Position numbers and translations under genes: made by a program
Part shown: piece after piece, positions 33,307-45,700 of the stretch
Layout: each line of letters begins with the position of its first letter
How positions within the stretch are numbered: the stretch's first letter is position 1
DNA from: Wuchereria bancrofti
Taxonomy: Eukaryota; Nematoda; Chromadorea; Rhabditida; Onchocercidae
DNA length: 64,000 bases
NCBI GenBank assembly: GCA_005281725.1
Contig: SSBO01000012.1
Span: 14,793,501-14,857,500, forward strand
Direction: 5' to 3'
Notes under the pieces: generated by a model
What the model saw: only the letters and a program-made list of their open reading frames with translations
What the model was told of the DNA's origin: nothing
The model's database searches: none

Positions 33307-36300
33307 ACCTATGTCAGTTTCTGCAGTAGTTCCGAATCGGTATATGTCGGTTAATCGTATAAGCACACATCCTGCTAGTAGTTCATCTGTATATCAAACA
33401 AAACGACCTTTATCAAGTAATTATGCGTGCGATCTTCAGTTAATACGGAAATTTCCTCGTAGTACTGATAAATCCAAAGGCTTGCGACACTTCAGTACCA
33501 AAGTTTGCGAGAAAGTGAAGGAAAAAGGACATACGAATTATAATGAGGCACGCGTTATTGCTGTTTCTTTTCTCTTTTTAACTTTGATTGGTATGAACTC
33601 ATTTTTTAAGGGATGATCTTTCTGTTGGTTTTTCTAATTATCTGTCTCTGTAACTATTATAAGAAAAATCGCACTATATTCTGAAATATAATATAAAACT
33701 TAAAATTATTAACTGTATCACGCATCAAATGGTATTCAATTATTATTTGTGTCTTAAAACCATATTTTTCTGTAGCATTTCATTTTCGTTTTTTTATATG
33801 TATGTGAAGAGCTTTATGACGTCATTGATTGCTTGTTAAGAGAATCTTTCTTAGGTAGCTGATGAGCTGGTTTCTGAGTATTTCGATTCGGCCGATGTTC
33901 AGCCTACGGATACGGTGTGTTTTTATTTGAAACCAGATTTTCTGGGAAGTCAAATTTGCAGATTTTACTAGGAAGGAGAAAATGCGGTGTCTTCTCTCGT
34001 CTTTGAATAATTTAACTCAAGTTTTAATAAGAATTAAAGTAAATGTTAAAGAGATGTGTCTTTTTAAATTAAAATTTTAAAATTATAGTTTTGGAAATGA
34101 GTGAGCTGTAATCCTGTATGGATGAAAAAAGGAAAAGAAATTTAAATCAATAAGGAGTTAATGATAAGTTTAAATAAAAATTAAAGTACCGGTTAATAAA
34201 GAATAAGTAACTGTAAAGAGAAGAAGAGGTTATTATAGTTCAAGAATTTTTAATTCGCTTAACATTATATTTTATTTCTTCTTAGTTATATAAGGATTTG
34301 TTTGTTTTTTGTTTTTGTTTTTCTAAAAATGTTTAGGAAAAACAACAGTATGATATGAAAAACATTCGACGTCGTGTCTACGATGCATTAAATGTGCTAA
34401 TGGCTATGAATATTATTGAAAAGGAGAAAAAAGAAATTCGATGGGTTGGATTACCAACATCTTCAGTACAGGAATGTCGTAAGTTAGAGGAAGAAAAAGC
34501 GAAGCGACAGGAGCGAATACGTCATAAATCCGACCAACTTCAGGAGCTCATAATACAGGTAAACCCATTTACTGATGGCTGTTCTGTTCCTTGATTACTG
34601 AATGCTTCAGCCCAATACGAAGAATTTTTATTTAAAAAAAAAAAAAAACTTCACCGTTTGTCTGTAGCTTGTGGCATACAAAACCTTGGTGGAGAAAAAT
34701 CGCGAATTGGAGCGTGATAGCGGTCGTCCAAAGGAGGATTCGATACTTTATTTGCCATTCATTATTGTCAACACAGCGAAGAAAACATTCATCGATTGTG
34801 CTATTTCCCATGACAAGTTTGTTCCAGTTTTCTTTTTGTTTCATTTCTTTCCTCAAAATATGATAACCGTATCTTCTCTGCTCTCATGTTGCATATTAAG
34901 AACGAAGTGTTGACTGACTTCTTACTTCGTAAAATATAAGTTAGTGTCATGTGTTACTCTTTATGACTGCATGACATCGTCACTGTTATTATGTTTTATT
35001 TCTACGTGCATTAGAATTGGTGTTAGTCTATTTGTAAATTAGAGTTGATTTAGTCTATTTTTACCCATAAAATTTAACTTTAAGAACCGAATATTTGTTC
35101 AATTTTGATCAGCCGTTCGAAATCCACGATGATATCGAAGTACTCAAAAGACTTGGGCTTGCGTATGGTTTAGACCGCGGTGAAGTTAATGACATTGATC
35201 GTAATAAAATCAAGTCGTATTTGCCCCTTTGTCTACGAGATTATGTTGATCAAATTATTGATGGTGAGTTTTTGAGTTTTGAAAGTGTTTACTGATAAAA
35301 ACTGATAAATCTTTATTAACATAATTTACTGAATTTAAATTTAATTTTTAACTTTTTTTTTAAGGAATTTTAGTCTTCAAAAGTACCAAACGTTTAGTAA
35401 ATCCCAGGAAGATGTAATAGTGATTGCATATTTCTTTTCAAACTTGCTTTGCAGGTACTTGGAATAATGCCGCTTACGATATTCCATCAAACATTGTTTC
35501 AACGGTTAACACATTGCAAGACAATAAACAGTAAGTTTAAATTGTTTCATTTAATTATATTTTTATGTACTTCGTTCTAAATTGGTGATTTCTAAAACAT
35601 TCCGTTAATTAAAGTTTTTAGAAAAGCACGAACTTGAATTTCAGGACTGTTTACGCCGTAGCTTCGACACCGCGCGTTGAAGAATCGACAGTTAGTATCC
35701 CGCAGGGCTACCACCATCCAAAACGTTTAGCATCATCTTCCGCTCGAGTTATTCCACCTGTTCTTCCACGAACTGTGGTTACTGGCACTAACGCTGTTCA
35801 AACAAACTCGGATTCGGTTATTTTCTACTAATTTTAATTTTGACTTTTGGGAACAAATAAATCAGGGCTTATGATATGAAGGGATGTGTTCTTGATAGTC
35901 CTATCTGATGACATAGGTTCTTTTTTCAGAAATATATAACAGCAAACTCAAACGGATACCGTACTATTCGTACACCAGTACGGCGTTATAATGTGCAACA
36001 AGAAAGTTCAAGTAACACACAACAAAGGGCATTTAATGCAAATAGACAAGTTACTTACACCATTCAGGTTTCTTGGCATTTTCTATCCTCCTTGTACTGG
36101 TGCGAGTAACCACAGTTGTTTAATGTCTTACCAATTGATCATTCTTTGCGACACTAATAGAATTTGGGTTCGAGGTATTAAGCTTTGCTTAATGTCTCAG
36201 TATAATTTTTTGTTCGTTAAAAGGTGTTAAAAACTTCCAACATAAATATAAGAATTTTACTCACCATCATCTTTATTGTAATTTGCTGGTTCTTAAACCT

Positions 36301-36419
36301 CAAAGATTATCCTATTGAAAAATATAATTTAGGATGTCGGACAAGACCAGCTTTCTGAAGAACAGCAATATGAAGAAATCTATGAGGACGAAGAGGAAGA
36401 AAATTTGGGCTATGAATAG
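33307..36419 (+). CDS. dpl-1: DP transcription factor, copy C: partial exon 2 to exon 10
   Basis: The sequence starts inside exon 2 right after an N. Exons: 33307-33547 (partial), 33855-33914, 34337-34558, 34668-34816, 35085-35263, 35455-35530, 35645-35816, 35930-36067 and 36333-36419 (TAG). Bases 33307-35393 match copy A (10819-12905) at a constant offset of 22488 with no difference seen. This copy therefore supplies the missing 3' half of allele A. It includes the winged-helix and DEF-box exon, the dimerisation exons, a Ser/Pro/Thr-rich linker and the acidic tail ending EEENLGYE. It lacks exon 1 and the first 47 bases of exon 2 only because of the join. I read it as the same allele as copy A, not a third gene. 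Confidence 0.9.
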
Positions 36420-39400
36420 TTTAAAGCTTGTAAGCCACAAAACACTGTATTTCGAAATTATTATTTCAAGCTTCCATATTTGCACTTAACGTGTATATTT
36501 TATATGATGATTCATGGTTGAGTATTACTAATATTAATTGTTTGAGTCATTTTTAGCTAATAGAAATTATTTCTTATAGAGAAATGTTGAACAACTTAAT
36601 TACTGGATAGAACATTTAATAATTGCATGATAATCAGTTTTCAAGATGTGTTATTAAGCTCAGTAATCGCAGTGTGCTAATAATCACATAGTTATTATTC
36701 ATTAGTAAGATGTGCGGAGAATGATATTTGAGCAGTACTTTTTATTTTAGAAATCTGATGCAAAAGTGATCCCTCTATTCTCTACGGACATGTCATCTGA
36801 AAGTCCATGTCGAATTGTTTTTTGTTCATCAGTATGTGTAATTTATATGATTTGAAATTGTGGTGTCAGTTTATTAATTTCTGCTTTTTTATGTCGTTAA
36901 CTAATTTGAAAGTCTCTCAGTCTTTTTTTTTCAATTCTTTGCAGTTGTTTGCAGTTGTTTTATACCCATTATTGCACGTTTATCCATTTCTATAGAAAAT
37001 TCTCGGATAAGTTGTGAAGATATATTTTTAATGAACTATTTTTGTTTTGTTGCACATTTGCATTGAGTGTGACTTTGATTTTTGCAAAAAATTTAAGTGT
37101 TGCAATGTACGATTTTTTCAAAGCACAAAATTTTTTCATTTTCTAAATGCTTTGATATTATAAGATTGTTTCAACCCAGCCTATAATTACTGAATAAGTA
37201 GGACCTAGTAGAGTGTTGGTTTTTCAAATAAAATTTCATGGAGGTACGGATCCAAGTTTCTAATGAACAGTGTTATATAATTTTGATTGAAATTAAATAT
37301 CGCGTTAAAAGTATTCCCCTGAGGAAGGTTCGGTCAAGGATGCTTTTAATGATTCCATATTTGTCATGGCATGTGCTGAAATTTTTCTGACAATATATAA
37401 TTTCAGGTGATTAAAGCTTTTGACATGTGCAGTAAAAATCAGTAGAGGGATTATTAGAACTGAAGGTAGCGTTGTTCCTTTCACAGCTGAGTAAGTAAAG
37501 AGGTTATGGGCGTTGTCAGGTTATATATAGGTCATAGGAGATTTTTTGAGCAATCATTTAAAGTTGCTTGTGGATTAACTGTAGCGTAAGGTATATTGGA
37601 ACCCTCGAGTTTGCAACCATTTTATCAAAATTTCTAGATGCTATTGATTTTTTTGGTTACATCATCATTATCAAAAATATCTTAAAATTGACGTCGGAAA
37701 TTTTATCTTTTGATGCTCGATTAATGAAGTATTTGTGAGTGAGTTGATGATTATTACGGAAAAAATAAAAGTTATACTTGCACTTAAAGCGTTTCCTATG
37801 AAATCATTCTGTGACTTTCCTGGGATGCAATGATCACTAATTTGGACCACAAAAATATTTGTACTTGCAGGTGATCATTGCGCCGCATTTTAATAACAAT
37901 CATTCTTAACTGCATAATATTGCTGCAATGATTGCCTCATCAAATAAGAATGGATGTGCGTACGTTAATGTAAATACAAATTAGGTAAATATGTTTGCAT
38001 AGATAAATGCATTAACTCTAAAGCGTATCGTAAAAAGAGAACTGATTGAGGTTAGAGCTAGAGAAGCTCTGTTTTTAAATTATTCTTTTACATTAAATTC
38101 AGGTATGTAAATTGCGAAGAGAATATATTTATGTTAAATTTTATTACCATAGATTGAAAGACCGAAAACCTTAACGATGGATGAATTCAACGGAAAGATT
38201 AGAATACTAACCGCACTAAGCGTAAACTGAATTCAAGTAATATGTGAGAGATGTAGGAGTTCTACGGATGTCAGTTTTGCTTAACTACTGTGACTAACTC
38301 TTACCAATGTGTTCTATGGTTGCTTGTGTCATATAAAAATTAAGCCGGTTCATTTAATTACTTTAAGATTTTATGCCAGACAAATATGTTTGTATTAAAT
38401 TAGGATTGGTTTATAATAAACATCGGCTGGATATTAGTTTTTTTTGATAAAAATTAAAAGCAATAATTTAATTTAATCAGCTGAACAGCTCACCGATATT
38501 ATTATCAAATTGCCAATCATACTTCAACTTATATTTTCTTTTGCAAATAGATTAATCTATAGAAATTTATGTTTCCATCAAAATTTCTTGTCCATTAGGC
38601 TGTTTTTTTTTCTGCTATTGAATTTTAATCGATATCTTCTGTTCTATTAATAGAAGTTATTAATGTTAATCTCTCGAAAACTATCGCAAAAGTTCTACAC
38701 AAATATTTTATTGAAAAATATGTCCTAAAAAATTCTCACAAAATCAGTAAAAGCAAAAAAAAGGAAAATGCTTTAAATTTTAAAATGTAAAAGTTTCGTT
38801 TCAATCATTTCTGATACAGATTGGCATTTATAGTAGAATGATTTATGTTTATACATTTCTATTGTATCGTACATTTATAAAATGCAATCTAAATCACAAA
38901 AAATGATGAAATGTTAGCAATAGTTGTATACAATCTGTTGAAATCATACATTTTTTTTTTATTTACGACTAAACTGCATTTTCTCTTTGAAACAATTCTA
39001 TTTTCATAAATTCAAAATCTCTAATAACAAAACTTTTTTTTAAGTCCTAAAAATCAGTTATTTTTTACAAGTAGTAATAAATGCATTGCATCAAGCGTTA
39101 TAAATGTAAATAGTCATCAAAATTTTAGTTGCTGAAATTATTTCAATTCTGATAGAATAAATTCTTATATTTCGTCAAAATCAATATGATATTTAATAAA
39201 TTTTATAAATTGCATTGGCCAAAATTATTTCACTTTGAATTATATTTTACCCGAAAATAATTTGATTTTAAATTGCTATAATTTTGATCGTTCTGAAATG
39301 GAAGATATTATTGCAATAATTCAAATTTTCAACAATCTCAACTTCTAACAGTTTCTGTTCATTCTTAAATCCGATAAATAATGCTTGTTTATTCATTTTC

Positions 39401-42400
39401 AGTATGACAAATAAGCCTCATTTGACAGAAGACGAGAAAAGTGCTGGTGGTGGTGGATAACGGTGGTGACAAATGCTCTGAGTATGGCTGTCTACAAATG
39501 CAGTTTCACTACAAATGCCTCTTCTTAAAATCAATAGGAAAGAGTTAAAAATTGGAATACTTTTTCATTTTTTCCTGAGATCATATATTTTGCTCAATCT
39601 TCTCCATTTCAATTCATTGTCGGAAAACTTTAAAGCGCGTTTGGAATCACAGTTGTTATTACTCAAATAATTACATGTCCTGTATTCTTGGCTCCTTTTA
39701 TCCAATAAGTTGAAACCTAGCTAAGGTAGACATTCAAAATTCCTGCTGTATTTAGTTTAAAAGTAAGCTGTAATTGACATTAGTCTCTTATCACTTTTTC
39801 TTTTAAAGGGAACTATCTGCAAATTCCTTCCTTTTAACCTTTCTCAAATTAACTTTCTTTTATCTCATTATTCAGTCTTCACTTGAATAATCAGCTTTAT
39901 CACTTGGTCCGATTCGAAAGGCGAAGTTTGCTTATTTCGCAATCCCTTCAGTGAAAAATTTCTTTTAATTAATTGATAAAAGTGAAATTTGTTAATAATA
40001 ATCAAGGCAATATTGAAAATGAGACGAATTACTTTGTGATCACCTAAGAAACATATTGCAATCTTTCAGGACGGAGAAAAAAGGACGAAAATGGGTGTAA
40101 TTGATTGTTTCATATTCATATTTTATGCTCTGTTAATTCCGCCACATCTTATCACACAATTTATTCCTCTAAGTTGCATTTTATTAAAAAACAAAGTTGA
40201 GCATATGTGCTATTCTTTCGAAATTCAATTAAAATTTGTTATGTTTCAAATGAATGAAATAGAGAAAGGCAGAAGCTGAACTGCGTCAATTATAGCCTAA
40301 AGAAGTGCCCCTCATTATTTGTTACAATTTCAAAAATTGGAAAAAAAAAATTGGAACTAAATTTTAAAATTGCAAAGTTTTGAGGAGAAACGTGAGCGGA
40401 TTAAAAAAAAATTAATATAATGGACGAAAATTTAAAAAAAACCACTATTATATCTTTTGATAAGATTTCGAAAATTTGGGATTTTTTGCGTTTTTCAATT
40501 GTATTAAGTCTATTATAATGTTCAGTGAATCACTAGTAGTGTGTAATCTTTAACTTCAATAATTTCGACGATGTAGAAGAGAGAAGGGGAGAGAGAAAGA
40601 TGAACTGATGGATCATTTATTATGAAAATATTTCTAAAATATTATTTTGAGGAAGAAAGGAAGGAAACTTTCTCTCAGAACAATAATACTTTACATGGTT
40701 TATGTCATATCATACCAAGAATTTCAACATTTTTTTTTGAAAACTGGAAATAAATGTAACGATTTTCCAGGAAATGGATGAGTCATCATAAATGCAAAAG
40801 TACAGCAATTGTAGGCGTAAGAAAAATGAGATTTTTCTGTTGAAGAGCGTTTTATAGATTTTTCTAGAGCCATTATATCGAGTAGCAATGAGTCATCAGT
40901 TGTGAAGTCCAGAAGTTACGAGAAATTTGAAAACCTGAATGGGAGGTGCTTTTCTTCTCGATGTTCTGTACTTTACTCCGTTCTATCATTCCAGTTACTC
41001 ATTTGAGGAAAACGTATATAAATGACAAGGAAAAAGTGAAAGGATAAATAACGTCAGATTGTTCATCAAATTCCAAAAGACAACGTGGAATGAGTAAGTG
41101 ATAATCTGATAAGTTTATAGACAAATTTTCAGCCATCAATTACTTCTATTAAGTCAATAGCTCGAAATAAGTGCTAGAGAGAAGCCTTGGAATACTTTCG
41201 CTTATTTGACCAGTTTAGGATGAGAAATTGATAATGCAACTTTGTTATTATTATATTATTTGCATTTCATCCTTTCGACTGGTTTTATTTGCTCTGTAAC
41301 ATTTATATTTTTCGGAAGGAAATATTATTTCTAGACCAAAGTTCAATTTTTTCCCAATCTGAAAGGATAACTGCTAAATTCCCGAAAATTAGTGATAGCG
41401 ACAATAACAGCAACAACAAAGTATGTATTTACTTTTACACTTAAAAATTGTTTCAATTTCATCAGAACATTTATATCTTTGTATTTTATTTCAATTTGTC
41501 ATTTAATACCTATTTTTGATCATCATAAAATTGTCATAAAAGTTTTTAAGTTCAAAAATGATTTTTTTTATCCAAAACACTGCTGTCGTGCCAAAAAATT
41601 CATTGTATCTCCGAAACATCTCCAAATTTAGTAAATTTTAATTTTAGTCGCCAGGGACTATTATGTTGCTTTTTGTTAGATTTATAATACCTTCAGAACT
41701 CTTTTTTTTTTAATTTCACTTCTAACATTAATAGAAATAATGTTGATAGTGATAGGTAATGTTATTTAATGAGACGGTGTCTGTGTGTTTTCTCAGGTTT
41801 AATTGTCAAGAAAAGATAATTAAATTGAAAGGTCATCTAATTTGAAAATTACAGTTTAGAATGAATCAAGAGTATCAGCAGATTCTTTTACCACGACGAT
41901 ATGTCCTTTGAATATAATCGAAAATTATGAGTAAATATTTCTAAAATCAACTTATACTGTAAATAATTACAAGTTTACTTTTACTTTTTTACTAGTTCAA
42001 AGACATAGGTTATGACTGTTCTTTAAACTCTGCTCTCTGACTGTACTGATAAACAATCTTTAGCCTTCATTTTTAACCACAATAAATTCACGGAAAACAA
42101 TTGATATTTAAGACTATTCTCCAGGACCTGTTTTCATTTAGTTACTTTCATATATTTGCAATAACTTTTGTATGGCGTTTCGTTATTATGGAAAAGGACA
42201 TAAGAGAGAGGAAGAGAGAAAAGGAAAGGGAGAAGGAAAGACAGGAAAAGGAAGGAGGAATGATTACAGAGGAAAAAGTGTGCCAACAGTATTTCCGATT
42301 TCCCATTTTCTGGAAGTTATTTTAACTTTTGCAAACATCCTTTTTACCGTTTTCGTCATATTTCGTTTCATTTTATAATTAATGATGTCAAATATTCCCA

Positions 42401-42704
42401 TCGGTACTTCTTCTTTATTTATGACTTCGCTACTAGTTGTTCATATCCACTTGTCACACTGTTTTAATCGTATTATTAGTATCAGCGGTTGTAGTTATCA
42501 AGAATAATTATCATTGTTTATCAGATTCATTATAATTCCCTAAAATTTAAAAGCAAAAATTAACTACTCTAAAACGATGACAATGACAATTTAGTTTTGA
42601 AATTGTGTGCTTTACGTGTCGCATGTTCGGTTGTGTTGTATGATTAGTAATTATCAGTAATTATCAATAATTCTCTATTAATTTCCCGTAGCAGTTATAA
42701 GAAA
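36420..42704. other. Intergenic region between dpl-1 and hsp-25
   Basis: About 6.3 kb; the part up to about 42335 is homologous to 26994-33305. I see no supported exons. It contains a GA-rich tract (about 42190-42265) and, near 39444-39500, a block with GGTGGTGGTGG that is absent from the other copy. The last 300 bases should hold the hsp-25 promoter or trans-splice acceptor; ATTTCCCGTAG at about 42681 is a candidate acceptor just upstream of the start codon. Confidence 0.45.
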
Positions 42705-45700
42705 ATGACGCTCGTTGAAAATAAATGGCGAGATGATCATAAAATGAAGCGCTCTCGAGATTCATTCTGGGATAGCGATCGTTGGTACCGTGACTGGGAT
42801 GACTGGCCATTGAATTGGCCTCGGCCTGGTGAAGTTGTGCAACGTGTAAGTGTTCTTTACTTTTATTTCGGATGAACATTTATTATCAGAAATATTAAAA
42901 TGAATTCATAACTAAATGATTTTGATAACATGATAACTGCGCTCTAATCTTTTCGTGTGCATAATGTCTCGTAGGCAAAATAATCTGCTAAGATCCTTGA
43001 AACCTATCATCTGTTGCGGTGCTTCTTGTACTTAAGGAAGTATTTTGTATAATGTGCAAGTTGCGTTATTGTGTTTATTGTTGATTTCGTAAAAAGAAAG
43101 AGGGTAGATTTGTTTATTACGGGGAATCAGTGTCAAGTAATTAGGGGGTTTAATGAGATTTATTTACTACATGGAATCAATACCAACTAATTAAAGGATT
43201 TATTAAATGAATAAAATGAACTATAAATAGTATCAGATAGACAAACACCATCCTTTCAACATTAAAAATGCAATTCGTAAAATTAAAGTTTAAAATAATG
43301 ATAACATGATTTCTATTTATAAAATGTCCACAAAAATTATTTGTTTTGCCATTCTCTATTTTAATAAACTTCCTCGATGATTGATTCTGTATAATTTTTG
43401 GAAATTTCTCTTGCAAATTTTATTTAAATCCCATATTTGCTCATTTATTTCTTATAATAAAATGCATGACTAATTGAACTGTAGTAGTATTCGTCCCTTC
43501 TATCAGACAACACTTCGTTCAGTGATACCATGGAAGAGTTTACAAATAATAATTTCATTTCATTCCTAAATAGAAAATATCAAATGCACAGTGTGCTTTT
43601 TGTTCCTGCCATTCTTCTTCCTGTTTCAGTCCTTTTGTTATGCTTACAATTCATTACTGATTCATTCATTCATTCATTCATTCATTCCATTCATTCATTC
43701 ATTCATTCATTCCATTCATTCATTCCATTCATTCATTCATTCATTCATTCATTCCATTCATTCATTCATTCATTCATTCCATTCATTCATTCATTCATTC
43801 ATTCATTCACTCAGTCATTCAGTCTTCCCATTTTTTACATTTTCCTTTTTCAAGCAAGGAATGAAAAAATATGTGAATAGCTCAAAATTTTTTGTTCTTT
43901 TTTCACATTCCTTACTTTTCCCCAGTTTTTTTCCATTTTTTCATACTAACCAATGTGTATTGAGTTTTAAAAAAATTTTTCTTTACAAATACAATTATGA
44001 AGCAAAATTCTTGAAGATGAAATGCTGGGAGACGAGATATTTCATTGTTCATTACGTCATTTCACAAAATTTATATTTGGGGTTGGAGAAAAGTATCAAA
44101 ATCTGAGAAGAAATGCGAAATGTAAAATTTCTTTCTAATAAAAATTGATTTGTAGAAATTAGACAATAATTTATTTGAAATGTTTGCAATGCATTTAAAC
44201 TTCATGTTGTTAATTCGAACATATTTCGAAACAAATTTTCGAAATGGAAGTAATGAAATTACAAAGTAAAAATTAATTTCATTTAATTATGTGTGATAAC
44301 AGACGTAAAAATTTTCCAGTCCTCGTCGAATTTTTTTTAGAAAATGATCGAAATTCGAAATTGATACAGTTTTGATGCAAAATTTCATTTTAAGAGTTTT
44401 AAAGAGAATTAATATTATATCTTATAGTTTTAAGAAATGGCCTTGAAAAATAAACGCGCCATTTCAATGCGCGCAAGAAAAACGAACATTCTGATATACA
44501 AACTTTTAAATGATTTTAATGATTAAAGTCTTTTTTATGTGAAATAGTTTTTCTTGATTAAATAACAAATTATAGATAGTAATTTTAAATAACGAATAAC
44601 CGATTACCAGACGAAATAACTTTATATCATGACAAGTTTGATTTTCCAATTTTACTTTTTTTTCCTTCTTTTACAGACTCTCCCATTATCTAGCAATCAT
44701 TACACTGGATTTAAAAATACTTCTTTTAAAGATATTCCAAGATCCCATAAAAATTAAAGTATCATTTACTGAAATCTATTCTTTTTCAATGATTTTGCTC
44801 TGTTTCTGAAACTTTTTTTTTTGGAAAACTCGAAAAAAAAACTACATTTATATAAGTATGATGTGAAATCAGTTTTGCTGAGAGCGGAAATAATCTTTTT
44901 TTTGTTGAAATATTCATATCATGGAAAGACAGGAGTGTCGTCTTTCTCTCTCTCTCTCTCTTTCTCTTTCTCTCCTCTAAATCAGTGGTTAAGTGAAACT
45001 TCCCGAAAATATCAAAATTGCATAGTTTTGTATATATGTGCGCGTATACGTGGAAATTTGGACGGAAGAAACGTTCTATTAATTGGGAATATTATAATTG
45101 TCGCGGGATAGAAAGAGTAATGATGGTGACGGAGAAACAGATGATTGAGGGTCATTTAGTTTAAATTGGCGAGGGATATTTTGAACTCTTTCAAAATTTA
45201 TTGTTATGTCTTTCACCTTCTGCTCCTTTCTTCTCTTACCTGTAATCTTTCCATAATTCCTCTTTACCTTTTTCATTATCTGATTCACCTCTTCTGTTAA
45301 GTATTTCATAATATTTGCATGTTTTATTGCTATTTGCTAATTTTATTCTATTTCCATTTCTCATAATATTTCGGATGATTGATTTTCGGATGCCAATATA
45401 CAGTGTTATTATGATTACGGATGCCTAACGATTCATTTATATTTTGCCCGCACGACAATTAGTTCACTTTTTGTTTGTAGCAGCAAGTGACTTAATATAC
45501 TTGAAAATTATTTCCGCACTTCTTAAATCAAAAGGTTGGAGTGCAACTTACTTAATATATTTTAAGCAAGTTACAGTTACCACTTTTAATCATTCAACAA
45601 TTATTGTCTTTGGAAAGTGCGATTTTGATATACGAGTTGGAATAGAATTGACATAGAAGGAATTAGGGACATTCATTTAAATAAACTTCATGAATTAAAA

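Noticed and set aside
33143..33616. 157-codon frame spanning an N and joining a GA-rich tract to dpl-1 exon 2
   Set aside because: It is a chimera across the contig join at 33306; the left part is low-complexity intergenic DNA.
10489..36419. Three dpl-1 paralogues in tandem
   Set aside because: Copies A and C are identical over 2087 bases and each is broken at an N; together they make one gene. Copy B is best explained as the other allele.
42308..42315. TTCTGGAA, a possible heat shock element upstream of the small heat shock gene
   Set aside because: Only one inverted pair of nGAAn units is present, about 390 bases upstream; a functional element normally has three or more units.
43661..43820. 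Regularly spaced repeats resembling a CRISPR array
   Set aside because: The spacing is a plain tetranucleotide microsatellite with no unique spacers, in a eukaryotic intron.
43530..44106. Long frames of Ser-Phe-Ile-His repeats
   Set aside because: These are translations of the (TTCA)n microsatellite inside an intron of the hsp-25-like gene.
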